Origin: JBOHER01 sp050701115 | GTDB taxonomy: Bacteria; Actinomycetota; Actinomycetes; Mycobacteriales; Pseudonocardiaceae | DNA length: 46,426 nt | NCBI GenBank assembly: GCA_050701115.1 | Contig: JBOHER010000071.1 | Location: forward strand, 1 to 46,426 | Direction of reading: 5' to 3' | In this document: in pieces, positions 7,841 to 16,390 of the stretch | Layout of the letters: each line of letters opens with the position of its first letter | Numbering within the stretch: the stretch's first letter is position 1 | The notes under the pieces: generated by a model | Told to the model about the DNA's origin: nothing | The model's input: only the letters and a program-made list of their open reading frames with translations | Databases searched by the model: none | Position numbers and translations under genes: made by a program

Positions 7841-9517
7841 GTGAACCCGTCGACCGTCCAGGCGCGCGTCCTCATCGACGAGCTGGTGCGCAACACCGTG
7901 TCGCATGTCGTGCTCTGTCCTGGCTCCCGCAATGCCCCGCTGTCCATCGCATTGTTCGACGCGGCGCGGGCCGAGCGGCTGACCCTGCACGTACGGATCG
8001 ATGAACGTTCCGCCGCGTTCCTTGCCCTGGGCATCGCCGCGCGCACCGGCAGGCCCGTGGCCGTGGTCTGCACCTCGGGTACCGCCGCCGCGAACTTCCA
8101 CCCCGCCGTGCTGGAGGCCGACCGGGCAGGCGTTCCGTTGCTCGTGATCACCGCCGACCGGCCACCCGAGCTGCGTGCGGCGGGCGCGAACCAGGTGATC
8201 GACCAGGACCGGCTCTACGGCGACGCGGTGCGCTACTTCAACGAGCTCGCGGTCGCCGAGCGTCAGCCCGGGCAGAACGCGTACTGGCGCAGCCAGGTGT
8301 GCCGGGCGTGGAACGCCGCCTATGGCGAGTGGCGCTCCGGCCCGGTGCACCTGAACATCCCGTTCCGTGAGCCGCTGGTGCCCGACCCCCCGGAGGATGA
8401 TCAGCCGTGGTGTGAGTCGCTGGACGGCCGCGCGAGCGGACAGCGCTGGACCGAGCTGCTCGATTACGGGGCGGTCCCCTCTTTCGTCGTGCCGTCCGCC
8501 CGCTGCGGGCTGGTCATCGCGTGCGACTCGGGGGTGATCGCGGCCAGCGAGTGGGCAGAGGTCAACGGCTGGCCGATCATGTCGGAAACCGGCGGTGCCG
8601 GGTTGTCCGGTGAATCCGCGATGACCAGTGGTGCCTGGCTACTCGCGGTGCCCGAGTTCGTCGTGACCCACAAACCTGAGCAGGTGCTCTGCATCGGCAG
8701 GCCGACGGTGTTTCGCCAGGTGCAGGCGCTGCTCGCCGACGACGACGTCGAGGTGCTGCTGGTGCGGCCGGACATCGACTGGCCTGCGCCCGCGCACAAT
8801 GTGCGGCAGGTCGGCCAATGGTTCGCGGAGCCGACCAAGCCGGCTGATCCGGACTGGCTCGCCGGATGGCAGCAGGCCGACGCCGCGGCGCGCGCCGCGC
8901 TGACCGATGCCCTCGCGGTCGAACCGTGGCCCAACGGTCCCGCGCTGGCCGCCGAGCTGATGGCGACGCTGCCGACCGGTTCGCTGCTGGTGGTGGGCTC
9001 ATCCAACCCGACAAGGGACGTCGCGCTCGCCGCGGGCGGGGCCCGTCCCGACCTGGTCGTGCACCGCAACCGGGGGGTGGCAGGCATCGACGGCACCGTG
9101 TCCACTGCGATCGGCGCGGCGTTGGTGCACCACGGGCCGTCCTACGCACTGCTCGGGGATCTCACCTTCCTGCACGACATCAACGGCCTGCTCACCGGCA
9201 CCGGCGAGGCCCGCCCCGATCTGACCATCGTGGTGCTCAACGACGACGGTGGCGGCATCTTCTCGCTGCTCGAGCAGGGCGCACCCGAACACGAGCGCGG
9301 CTTCGAGCGGATCTTCGGGACGCCGCACGGTTCGGATCTGGCCGCCTTGTGCGCGGGGTACCGGGTGCCGCACGTCCAGGTGGGCACCCGCGACGATCTG
9401 CGCGCCGCACTTGCCCCCACATCGGGCCTGCTGGTGGTCGAGGTGCGAGTGGATCGCGCCGCCCGCAGAGGCCTGCACGCCCGGTTACGCGCCGCGGTCT
9501 CCGGTGCGCTGGCCTGA
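7841..9517 (+). CDS. menD: SEPHCHC synthase MenD
   Basis: A ThDP-dependent enzyme that condenses 2-oxoglutarate with isochorismate to give SEPHCHC, the committed step of menaquinone synthesis. It has 558 residues. The N-terminal PYR domain has LCPGSRNAPLS (25-35) and the cofactor-activating glutamate E55 in RIDERSA. The PP domain has GDLTFLHDINGLL (~438) and NDDGGGIFSLLEQ, the Mg-diphosphate motif. GTG 7841 (MNPSTVQARV) is chosen because this N-terminus is conserved in actinobacterial MenD; a GTG 15 bases earlier is possible. It is divergent from menB across a 63-bp gap that must hold both promoters. Confidence 0.96.
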   Translation: MNPSTVQARVLIDELVRNTVSHVVLCPGSRNAPLSIALFDAARAERLTLHVRIDERSAAFLALGIAARTGRPVAVVCTSGTAAANFHPAVLEADRAGVPLLVITADRPPELRAAGANQVIDQDRLYGDAVRYFNELAVAERQPGQNAYWRSQVCRAWNAAYGEWRSGPVHLNIPFREPLVPDPPEDDQPWCESLDGRASGQRWTELLDYGAVPSFVVPSARCGLVIACDSGVIAASEWAEVNGWPIMSETGGAGLSGESAMTSGAWLLAVPEFVVTHKPEQVLCIGRPTVFRQVQALLADDDVEVLLVRPDIDWPAPAHNVRQVGQWFAEPTKPADPDWLAGWQQADAAARAALTDALAVEPWPNGPALAAELMATLPTGSLLVVGSSNPTRDVALAAGGARPDLVVHRNRGVAGIDGTVSTAIGAALVHHGPSYALLGDLTFLHDINGLLTGTGEARPDLTIVVLNDDGGGIFSLLEQGAPEHERGFERIFGTPHGSDLAALCAGYRVPHVQVGTRDDLRAALAPTSGLLVVEVRVDRAARRGLHARLRAAVSGALA

Positions 9518-9529
9518 CCGGGGAGGTCA

Positions 9530-9535
9530 TATCCT
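9530..9535 (+). promoter_or_regulatory. -10 hexamer TATCCT before the DUF3592 gene
   Basis: TATCCT ends 6 nt before GTG 9542, which fits a leaderless start. GGGAGG at 9521-9526 could instead act as a distant ribosome site if transcription comes from menD. Confidence 0.35.
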
Positions 9536-9541
9536 CACGTG

Positions 9542-9973
9542 GTGGGCATGGCAGCGGTAACCAAGGCGCGTCGCTTCCGGATCGCGGTCCGCGTCGTGTT
9601 CGGTGTCGCCTGCCTGATGACCTTGCTGGGGGCCGCACTGGTCTTCGCCGCCTATCGCAACGACGGCGCGATCACCGCATCGCGTGGCGAGGCCGACGCG
9701 GAGGTCGTCTCGGTCGGCTGGGACCGGACGATCGTGCGGTTCCAGTCCCCGGGCGGCGTGGTGCACATCCCGCCCAACGGGGTGCTCTATCCCGACGGGC
9801 TGACCGAGGGTCAACTGGTGCGCGTCGAGTACGCGACCGGTGATCCAGATCTGGTGCGGGTGGCGGGCAGGACGGCGACGTCGACTCTGCTTCCGGTGGG
9901 CACGACCGTGCTGGTCACCTGGCTGATCGCCGGTCCGCTGCTGTGGTGGTTGCGCAGACCGGCTGCCTCCTGA
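9542..9973 (+). CDS. DUF3592-family membrane protein
   Basis: A small protein (143 residues) with an N-terminal TM (~18-40), an extracytoplasmic beta-rich stretch (EADAEVVSVGWDRTIVRFQSP, then GLTEGQLVRVEYATGDPDLVRV) typical of DUF3592, and a C-terminal TM (VLVTWLIAGPLLWWL) ending in a short basic tail. GTG 9539, GTG 9542 and ATG 9548 are all possible starts; 9542 is chosen from the -10 spacing. An equivalent small membrane gene follows menD in mycobacteria (Rv0556 position), so the placement is syntenic. Function is unknown. It overlaps the antisense tail of the plsC relic. Confidence 0.75.
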   Translation: MGMAAVTKARRFRIAVRVVFGVACLMTLLGAALVFAAYRNDGAITASRGEADAEVVSVGWDRTIVRFQSPGGVVHIPPNGVLYPDGLTEGQLVRVEYATGDPDLVRVAGRTATSTLLPVGTTVLVTWLIAGPLLWWLRRPAAS

Positions 9974-10701
9974 CGGGCAGTTCCTCGCCTGCCGAGCACG
10001 GCGTGCCGTGCCCGTTCGGCGAGGGCCCGCCGGTCGCCATCCGGGGGTAGCACCGGGTGCGCGCGTACCCGCAGTGTCAGGTCTCTCGCCAGGGACACCC
10101 TGGCCAGCGAGCGCGGCAGGGTGTCGTCGCCGACGAACGCGGCGACGGTGGTCGGCGCACCGCCCTGGACGTAGCCGAGTGTCACCGGGCGCACCGGCGC
10201 GCCCGCGTCGAGCGCCGCCTGGAACGTGCTCGCCGGAACTCGCCGCCAGGCGCCGAGCACCAGGTGGTGCGCTCCGGGAACACCGCGACCGAGTGGCCCG
10301 CTCGTAGTCGTGCGGCGATCTCGGCCACGCTGTGCGGCAGACCGCGCAGGGCGGACCGATCGATGAACAGCGTGTCGTGTCGCTTCGCGAGCGGGCCGAG
10401 TGCCGGCCAGTTCGCCACCTCGCTCTTGGCCAGGAAGGCCGTCCAGCAGCCCGATCACGTCCAGCCACGAGATGTGGTTGGCGACGACCAGCGTGCCGCG
10501 CTCACCGGGGGCGCTCAGCCGGTCGACGTTGGTGTCGAGCCGAACGTCCAGCGCAGTGAGTATGCGCCGGGCGCTCGAGGCGTGCCACAGCGAGCCTGCG
10601 AGGGCCACGCACCGCAGCACACCTTCCACCCGGCTCACCGGTTGGTCCAGGTGGACGACGCAGCGCGGAGTGCACGGTGAACTCGGGAGGTAGGCGTTCA
10701 C
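9811..10701 (-). pseudogene. PlsC/OlsA-like 1-acylglycerol-3-phosphate acyltransferase, two compensating frameshifts
   Basis: GTG 10701 overlaps the GNAT stop (GTGA). The first segment encodes the acyltransferase HX4D box NHISWLD. Near 10437-10440 the homology moves to another frame, which carries AFLAKSEVANWPALG, DTLFIDR (motif II) and VAVFPERTTWC (motif III, where the usual FPEGT has Arg for Gly). Near 10226-10236 it returns to the first frame with TFQAALDAGAPVRPVTLGY. One shift is +1 and the other -1, so an out-of-frame middle would be translated without correction. No natural stop is found before 9811, inside the DUF3592 gene. Decay is likely, although local sequence error cannot be excluded. 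Confidence 0.7.
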
Positions 10702-11390
10702 CGGTGATCTCCAAGGAAGTAGCGCAGGTAGCGCTCGTCGATCCGGTTCAACTGCAGTAGTACGAAGAAGTCGGCCACGCCGAAGTCGGGATCGTGCGCG
10801 GGCGGTGCGCAGACCCACGCGCCGAGCCGCAGATAGCCACGCAGCAGCGGCGGCAGCTGCGCGTAACTGGGCCGCTCGTCGGTCTCTGGCGCCCGCCAGG
10901 GCCGGTGTGGCCGCACCCGCAGGTCGGCAGGGGATGAGTGGTTGGTTTGGGCGAGCTGCCACGTGCTCGCCGCTGCGCGGCCGCCGTCGGCCAGCTGCAC
11001 CGATGCGCAGTCCGCGAGGTAGTGGTACCCGGAGAGCAGCGGGTATCTGGCCAACGCCGACCACATCAGGGTGATCACCGCTCCGGTGCGGTGATCCGGG
11101 TGGACGCGCGAGCGCCCTGCCTCGATGAGCGAGGGCCGCAGCGGGTCCAGCGCGTCGACGTCGAACTCGCCCGCCGCGTACAGGTCGGTAGTGCGTCCGG
11201 GCGGCAACAGCCGGTAGGTGCCGACGACCTCACCGGTCGGTCGATGTTCCACGATCAGGTGGTCGCAGGCGTCGTCGAACTCGTCGACGTCGAGTCCGGC
11301 CTCGCTGGTGAGCCGGGCCGCGGGGGAGTGGGCGAATACCGTGTGCCGCAGCCGTTGCGCCGCCCTGATCTGCGCGGGGGAGTGGGCGAG
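10698..11390 (-). pseudogene. GNAT/OlsB-like N-acyltransferase lacking a start codon
   Basis: Good homology to the hemolysin-like OlsB group of GNAT acyltransferases: IRAAQRLRHTVFA at the N-terminus, GTYRLLPP, EAGRSRVHPDHRTGAVI (the acyl-donor loop) and a C-terminal LRLGAWVCAPPAHDPDFGV, then RYLRYFLGD before TGA at 10700-10698. The frame is open from about 11390, but no ATG or GTG occurs before GTG 11252, which would delete the first conserved block. The 5' end is therefore lost or frameshifted. It is directly coupled to the PlsC relic, the arrangement of ornithine-lipid olsBA. Ornithine-lipid synthesis is inferred from the pairing only. Confidence 0.65.
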
Positions 11391-11451
11391 TCCACCTCCC
11401 TGATGCGGCGTTCGGTGTCGTCGACAGCCCGCCGAATCTCGGCGATCTCCC

Positions 11452-11676
11452 CGGCGCGAGGCTGTAGGCGCACCAGGGCATCCCCGCGACGTAGTTCGCT
11501 GTGCCGTCGATCGGGTCGGCCACCCAGCGGTACTCGGCGACGTCGGCTCCGACGTCGGCCCCGAACTCCTCGCCGACCTCCGGGATACCGGGGAACTCGG
11601 CGGTCAGCACCCGGCTGGTGTGCCGTTCCAGGGTGCGATCGGTGTCGGTGACCCAGTCGAACGGCGATTCCTTGGC
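11452..11676 (-). pseudogene. Inositol-monophosphatase-family fragment
   Basis: A minus-strand stretch of ~75 codons reads AKESPFDWVTDTDRTLE, then GIPEVGEEFG and VADPIDGTANY. These are the metal-binding GEE and DPIDGT signatures of the IMPase superfamily (Mg-dependent phosphomonoesterases). The usual N-terminal helices, and the C-terminal half with the WDxAAG motif, are missing. Homology stops at PWCAYSLA and GNAT homology starts about 60 bp further on. The gene is truncated at both ends and cannot be active. Confidence 0.65.
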
Positions 11677-11855
11677 CTCCGGATGGGCACCCCGGCCCGC
11701 GGTCGCCGGCCGGGTGTCGGGAACACGAAACTCACGTGAAGTGCCAGGTGTCTTATGACCAAGATCTCTGCTCCGCACGAATTTTCGCTCGCCGTTTCCC
11801 CATTCGTCATGCGCCTTCGACGGCTGGGTAATCACACAATGCGACAGTCTGCATC
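11677..11855. other. Remnant and leader region upstream of mgtA
   Basis: No gene is supported here. The minus frame is open but has no homology. The plus strand should contain the mgtA promoter. CACAAT at 11834-11839 is a weak -10 candidate, and no ribosome site precedes GTG 11856. Confidence 0.4.
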
Positions 11856-13016
11856 GTGCGCGTTGCCATAGTTACCGAATCCTTCCTTCCGCAGGTCAAC
11901 GGCGTAACCAATTCCGTACTCCGGGTGATTGAACACCTGGGTGAACGTGGTCACGAAGTGCTGGTGATCGCACCGGGCGCGGGGCCGAACAATTACCTGG
12001 GCGCCCCGGTCGTGCGGATTCCTTCGCTCGATCTTCCGGTGGTGACGTCGTTACCGGTCGGCGTCCCGACCCGCACCGTGCTGACCGCCCTCGCCGGCTT
12101 CGCCCCCGACGTGGTGCACCTCGCGTCGCCGTTCGTGGTTGGCGCTCGGGGGGCGGCCGCGGCACGGCGTCTGCGCGTGCCCTCCATCGCCGTCTACCAG
12201 ACCGACGTCGCTGGTTTCGCAGAGGCCTACGGGCTCGGGCTCGCCGCGCGGGCGGCCTGGCGCTGGGTGTGTCGCCTGCACCGGATGGCCGATCGTACCC
12301 TTGCGCCGTCCAGTGCTGCGGTCGAGCAGTTGCGGGAGCATGGCATCCCAAGGGTGCACCGGTGGGGCAGGGGCGTGGACATCGAACGATTCTCACCGGA
12401 CCACCGCGATGCCAGGCTGCGCGCGCGGCTCGCGCCGAACGGCGAACTGCTGGTCGGCTTCGTCGGCAGGCTCGCACCGGAAAAGCAGGTGGAACGGCTG
12501 GCCGCCGTGCACGGCACCCCCGGCGTGCGGCTGGTGATCGTCGGGGACGGACCCGATGTCGACTCGCTGCGCAGACGGATGCCGGCAGCGGCGTTTCTCG
12601 GCGCCAGATACGGTGCGGAGCTCTCCGCCGCCTACGCCAGCCTGGACGTCTTTGTGCACACCGGTCCGCACGAGACCTTCTGCCAGGCGGTGCAGGAGGC
12701 CATGGCTTCCGGCCGTCCCGTGCTCGCGCCGGATGCGGGCGGGCCGCGCGATCTTGTGCGGCACGGCCACACCGGCTATCTGCTGCCCGCCGACCGCACC
12801 GGCTTCCGCGCCGCGCTGCCCGAGTGGATCGACGCGCTGCGCGAGGAGGGTCTGCGCGCGAGGCTGGGCGCCGCGGCCAGGGTGGACGTGCTGGCCAGGA
12901 CCTGGCCCGCGGTATGCGACGAACTCCTCGGGCACTACCAGGCGGTGACCGGGTGTCTTCTGCCGCGCACCGCCGCCACGCCAGTGCCTGCGCCGGTGTT
13001 CCGCAGGGCCGCGTGA
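11856..13016 (+). CDS. mgtA: GT4 mannosyltransferase, MgtA-like
   Basis: A GT-B glycosyltransferase of 386 residues. The N-terminal acceptor domain starts RVAIVTESFLPQVNGVTNSV, a nucleotide-free lobe hallmark of GT4 enzymes. The C-terminal lobe has VGRLAPEKQVERL and the EX7E motif in GPHETFCQAVQEAMASG. The closest recognised pattern is the GDP-mannose-dependent alpha-mannosyltransferase MgtA (Rv0557), which in mycobacteria sits between menD and menG as here. The predicted role is in mannosylated glycolipid or lipoglycan synthesis at the cytoplasmic membrane. Donor and acceptor are inferred from family and synteny, not shown by the sequence. Confidence 0.85.
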   Translation: MRVAIVTESFLPQVNGVTNSVLRVIEHLGERGHEVLVIAPGAGPNNYLGAPVVRIPSLDLPVVTSLPVGVPTRTVLTALAGFAPDVVHLASPFVVGARGAAAARRLRVPSIAVYQTDVAGFAEAYGLGLAARAAWRWVCRLHRMADRTLAPSSAAVEQLREHGIPRVHRWGRGVDIERFSPDHRDARLRARLAPNGELLVGFVGRLAPEKQVERLAAVHGTPGVRLVIVGDGPDVDSLRRRMPAAAFLGARYGAELSAAYASLDVFVHTGPHETFCQAVQEAMASGRPVLAPDAGGPRDLVRHGHTGYLLPADRTGFRAALPEWIDALREEGLRARLGAAARVDVLARTWPAVCDELLGHYQAVTGCLLPRTAATPVPAPVFRRAA

Positions 13017-13041
13017 GCACGTGATCAGGACTGCTGAGCAG

Positions 13042-14148
13042 ATGCACATCGTGCAGCTCGCGAATTTCTACGGCCCTCGTTCCGGGGGCCTGCGCACCGC
13101 GCTGCATCACCTCGGCGCCGGATACGTGGCCAGTGGGCATCAGGTGACGCTGGTGGTGCCAGGGGCGGAATACGCGGTGGAGGAGCTGGCCAACGGGACG
13201 CGCCGCTACACCCTGCCCGCGCCGCGGCTCCCGGGGACCGGCGGGTATCGCGCCGTGCACCCACACCGCATGCGGGCCCTGCTACAGCGACTGCGACCGG
13301 ACCGGCTCGAGGTCTCCGATCGGCTCACCCTGCGCGGCATGGGCGCGTGGGCACGAAGGCACGGTGTGCCCAGCGTGGTCATCTCGCATGAGCGGCTGGA
13401 CCGGCTGCTTGAGCAGTTCCTGCTGCCGCAAGGCCTTGCCCGGCGGGTGGCTGACGTGGCCAACCGCAGAATGGCCGGCAACTACGACACCGTGGTGTGC
13501 ACGACCGCGTTCGCGCGTGCCGAGTTCGACCGGATCGCGGCGTCCAACGTCCGTCAGGTGCCGCTCGGCGTCGACCTGACCGCGTTCGCGCCGGGCAACC
13601 GGGACGACGGCTGGCGGCACGCCCTGTCTGCCGGGGCCGACGCGCTGCTGGTGCACTGTGGTCGGCTCTCGCCGGAGAAGCACGTTGAACGCAGTGTGGA
13701 CACCATTGCCGAGCTGACCGAGTCCGGCCACCGGGTGCGGTTGGTGATCGCGGGTGACGGACCGCGCAGACGCGCCCTTGAGCGTCGGGCGCGGGGCTTG
13801 CCGGTGACCTTCCTCGGTTTCCTCAACGACCGCTTCGAGGTAGCCAGACTCCTGGCCAGTTCTGATGTCTCGCTTGCCCCCGGCCCGCACGAGACGTTCG
13901 GGCTCGCCGCGTTGGAAGCCCTGGCTTCGGGCACCCCGGTCGTGGTGTCGGCATCCTCAGCGCTGCGGGAGATCGTGCGACCTGCCTGCGGCGCCGCCGT
14001 CGACGACCACGCGCCCGCGTTCGCCTGCGCGGTGACCACTTTGCTGGACAGCCCCGAGGAGCAGCGCAGGGCCGAGGCCCGGTCCCGAGCCGAGGACTTC
14101 GCCTGGCCGGACTCGGTGCGCGGGATGCTCAGGGTCCTGCAAGGCTGA
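13042..14148 (+). CDS. GT4-family glycosyltransferase
   Basis: The second GT-B enzyme of the pair (368 residues). The N-terminus HIVQLANFYGPRSGGLRTALH has the glycine-rich acceptor-lobe loop. HCGRLSPEKHVERSVD and the EX7E motif GPHETFGLAALEALASG form the donor site. ATG 13042 is preferred because conservation starts at HIVQLANFY; GTG 13021 is the alternative and would add seven residues. It follows mgtA by 25 bp and probably shares its transcript. The two GT4s may act in sequence on one acceptor, but no acceptor can be named. Confidence 0.85.
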   Translation: MHIVQLANFYGPRSGGLRTALHHLGAGYVASGHQVTLVVPGAEYAVEELANGTRRYTLPAPRLPGTGGYRAVHPHRMRALLQRLRPDRLEVSDRLTLRGMGAWARRHGVPSVVISHERLDRLLEQFLLPQGLARRVADVANRRMAGNYDTVVCTTAFARAEFDRIAASNVRQVPLGVDLTAFAPGNRDDGWRHALSAGADALLVHCGRLSPEKHVERSVDTIAELTESGHRVRLVIAGDGPRRRALERRARGLPVTFLGFLNDRFEVARLLASSDVSLAPGPHETFGLAALEALASGTPVVVSASSALREIVRPACGAAVDDHAPAFACAVTTLLDSPEEQRRAEARSRAEDFAWPDSVRGMLRVLQG

Positions 14149-14168
14149 CCGGCGAGAAGCGGGCCGAC

Positions 14169-14174
14169 TACGCT
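14169..14174 (+). promoter_or_regulatory. -10 hexamer for a leaderless menG mRNA
   Basis: TACGCT is followed by 6 nt and ATG 14181. CTGACC at 14145-14150 is a usable -35 at 18-bp spacing. CAGGG before the ATG is too close to serve as a ribosome site. Confidence 0.45.
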
Positions 14175-14180
14175 CAGGGC

Positions 14181-14870
14181 ATGTCGCGCGCCAGTTTGGA
14201 CAAGAATCCCCGCGAGGTCGCGGCGATGTTCGACGATGTCGCCAGCGGGTATGACCGGGCGAACTCGTTCATGACCTTCGGGTTCGACCGGCGATGGCGC
14301 ATCACCACGGCCAAGGTGCTCGACGCGCAGCGGGGCGAGAAGGTGCTCGACCTCGCCGCGGGCACGGCGGTGTCCACCCAGGAGCTCTCGCGGTTCGGTG
14401 CGTGGTGCGTCGCCGCCGACTTCTCGTTGGGCATGCTGCGCAGCGGCAAACACCGTAACGTGCCGATGGTCGCCGCCGACGCGCTGCGGCTCCCGTTCGC
14501 CGATGACAGCTTCGACGCGGCGACCATCTCGTTCGGGCTGCGCAACTTTGTCGACACCTCCGCTGCGCTGACCGAGATCGCCAGGGTGGTGAAGCCGGGT
14601 GGCCGCCTGGTCATCTGTGAGGTCAGCACGCCGACCCGTCAGCCGATCCGCTTCCTGCACCGGAAGTTCCTCACCCGCGCGCTGACCTGGATCGGCAAGC
14701 GCACCTCGTCCAACCCCGATGCGTATGCCTATCTCGCCGAGTCGATGGCCGCATGGCCGGACCAGCGGCAGCTCGGCGAGATCATCGCGGCCGCGGGCTG
14801 GCGGGACGTCGAGTGGCTGAACGTGACCTTCGGCGTGGTTGCCATCCACCGCGCAGTAAAGCCGATGTGA
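14181..14870 (+). CDS. menG: Demethylmenaquinone methyltransferase MenG (UbiE family)
   Basis: A SAM-dependent C-methyltransferase that converts demethylmenaquinone to menaquinone. It has 229 residues. The UbiE/COQ5 signature YDRANSFMTFGFDRRWR is at 24-40, SAM motif I LDLAAGT at 56-62, then DALRLPFADDSFDA and the second signature SFGLRN, then VKPGGRLVICEVSTP. Family length is normal. It lies 32 bp after the glycosyltransferase and 59 bp before menJ, and both gaps hold promoter-like elements, so the men genes here may be separately transcribed. Confidence 0.95.
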   Translation: MSRASLDKNPREVAAMFDDVASGYDRANSFMTFGFDRRWRITTAKVLDAQRGEKVLDLAAGTAVSTQELSRFGAWCVAADFSLGMLRSGKHRNVPMVAADALRLPFADDSFDAATISFGLRNFVDTSAALTEIARVVKPGGRLVICEVSTPTRQPIRFLHRKFLTRALTWIGKRTSSNPDAYAYLAESMAAWPDQRQLGEIIAAAGWRDVEWLNVTFGVVAIHRAVKPM

Positions 14871-14916
14871 GGGCTCGGCGTGCTGGAAGCCATCTCGGCG
14901 TGCCAGAGCTGCCGTC

Positions 14917-14922
14917 TACAGT
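14917..14922 (+). promoter_or_regulatory. -10 hexamer for a leaderless menJ mRNA
   Basis: TACAGT is followed by 7 nt and ATG 14930. There is no ribosome site. The -35 is unclear. Confidence 0.45.
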
Positions 14923-14929
14923 GGCGGCT

Positions 14930-16225
14930 ATGAAGTTCTCGAGCCGGCGTGGTCCCGGTGAGGATGCCGAAGTCATCGTTGTTGGCGCCGGACCGGCTGG
15001 TTCTACCGCCGCGACCTACCTGGCCAGGGCGGGCCTTGATGTGCTGCTGCTGGAGAAGACCTCGTTCCCGCGGGAGAAGGTCTGCGGCGACGGCTTGACC
15101 CCGCGCGGCGTCAAGCAGCTGATCGACCTCGGTATCGACACCCGCGAAGAGGCAGGCTGGGTACACAGCACCGGACTGCGGATCCTGGCAGGCGACATCA
15201 AACTCGAGATGGACTGGCCGGAGCTGACCAGCTACCCGCCCTACGGCGTCTCCCGGACCCGCGAGGACTTCGACCAGCTGCTCGCCCAGACCGCGCAGAA
15301 GGCGGGTGCGCGACTGCTCGAGCGCACATCGGTGACCGGTGCCATCACCGACGAACGCACCGGCCGGGTGATCGGCGTCAGCGCCAAGGTCGGGCCGGAC
15401 AAGGTATCGGTCAGCTACCGCGCGCCCCTGGTGCTCGCCTGCGACGGGGTGTCCGCCCGGCTGGCGCTGTCGGTGGGCATCGACAAGCACGACCGGCGGC
15501 CGATGGGCGTCGCGGTGCGGCGCTACTACCGGAGTCCCCGGCACGACGAGAAGTTCATCGAGGGCCACCTCGAGTTGTGGGATCGCAGCGACCCGGCGAA
15601 CCCCAGGCTGCTGCCCGGCTATGGCTGGGCGTTCCCGCTCGGTGACGGCACGGTCAACGTCGGGCTCGGCATGCTCTCCACGACGAAGGCCTTCCGCAAC
15701 ACCGATTACCGCGCTCTGATGCGCTCCTGGCTGGATTCCACCCCGCAGGAGTGGGGTTTCCGCGAGGAGAACTCGGTAGGCAAGATCGGTGGCGCAGGGC
15801 TGCCGATGGGGTTCAACCGGACACCGCACTACCGTAACGGTTTGCTGCTCCTCGGCGACGCGGGCGGCATGGTCAGCCCGTTCAACGGTGAAGGCATCGC
15901 GGCGGCCATGGAATCCGCGCAGCTCGCCGCCGAGAGCGTGGTGCAGGCGCTGGCCCGGCCGGAAGGGCCATCGCGTGAGCGGGCGCTGCAGGGTTATCCA
16001 CTTGCCCTGCGGGACCTCATGGGTGGCTACTACCGCCTTGGCAACATGTTCGCCAAATCGATCGGGAATCCGAAGGTGATGCGCGCTGCCACCAAGTACG
16101 GACTGCGCGTCAACCGGCTGATTCCGTTGGTCTATAAGGGATTGTCCGGTTGCTATGACGCCAAGGGCGGTGACGGCGTTGACCGCTTGATCGCGGCGGC
16201 CTCCCGGCTGACGCCGAGCGCCTAG
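14930..16225 (+). CDS. menJ: Geranylgeranyl reductase family flavoprotein, MenJ-like menaquinone reductase
   Basis: An FAD-dependent reductase of 431 residues. The dinucleotide motif is VIVVGAGPAGSTAA (residues ~15-28). The conserved segment EKTSFPREKVCGDGLTPRG follows, then the GGR substrate motif PGYGWAFP, and GLLLLGDAGGMVSPFNGEGI closes the FAD site. The orthologue in the same place in M. tuberculosis (Rv0561c) saturates one isoprene unit of the menaquinone tail, so this enzyme probably makes partly hydrogenated menaquinone. ATG 14930 is chosen by homology and promoter spacing. The nuo operon begins 326 bp downstream, where mycobacteria have grcC1 instead. Confidence 0.88.
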   Translation: MKFSSRRGPGEDAEVIVVGAGPAGSTAATYLARAGLDVLLLEKTSFPREKVCGDGLTPRGVKQLIDLGIDTREEAGWVHSTGLRILAGDIKLEMDWPELTSYPPYGVSRTREDFDQLLAQTAQKAGARLLERTSVTGAITDERTGRVIGVSAKVGPDKVSVSYRAPLVLACDGVSARLALSVGIDKHDRRPMGVAVRRYYRSPRHDEKFIEGHLELWDRSDPANPRLLPGYGWAFPLGDGTVNVGLGMLSTTKAFRNTDYRALMRSWLDSTPQEWGFREENSVGKIGGAGLPMGFNRTPHYRNGLLLLGDAGGMVSPFNGEGIAAAMESAQLAAESVVQALARPEGPSRERALQGYPLALRDLMGGYYRLGNMFAKSIGNPKVMRAATKYGLRVNRLIPLVYKGLSGCYDAKGGDGVDRLIAAASRLTPSA

Positions 16226-16314
16226 GCTCCCGCGTTCCGCGTGGGATAACTTACATCGAGCACCGGACGACCTGCGCAGACCGGGGCAACTCGACGACAT
16301 AACCGCGGGGCGTG

Positions 16315-16344
16315 GCGACAGGCCTGTGACTCGGGTCCTAGACT
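16315..16344 (+). promoter_or_regulatory. Candidate nuo operon promoter
   Basis: GCGACA (16315-16320), an 18-bp spacer and TAGACT (16339-16344) give a plausible housekeeping promoter. Transcription would start near 16351, just before the first Rex-type box, leaving a ~200-nt leader before nuoA. No other strong promoter was seen in 16226-16551. Confidence 0.4.
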
Positions 16345-16355
16345 GCGCACATGCC

Positions 16356-16373
16356 TTGTGAACCTGTTCACAA
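16356..16373. promoter_or_regulatory. Rex-type operator 1
   Basis: The 18-bp palindrome TTGTGAACCTGTTCACAA matches the redox-sensor Rex operator form TTGTGAA-N4-TTCACAA exactly. In Streptomyces, Rex represses respiratory operons when NADH/NAD+ is low. The site lies 12 bp after the candidate -10. Confidence 0.75.
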
Positions 16374-16390
16374 CTCGCCGGGGCGATGGC

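Noticed and set aside
14729..16300. 523-codon minus-strand frame over menJ
   Set aside because: menJ on the plus strand has FAD and GGR motifs; the opposite frame has none.
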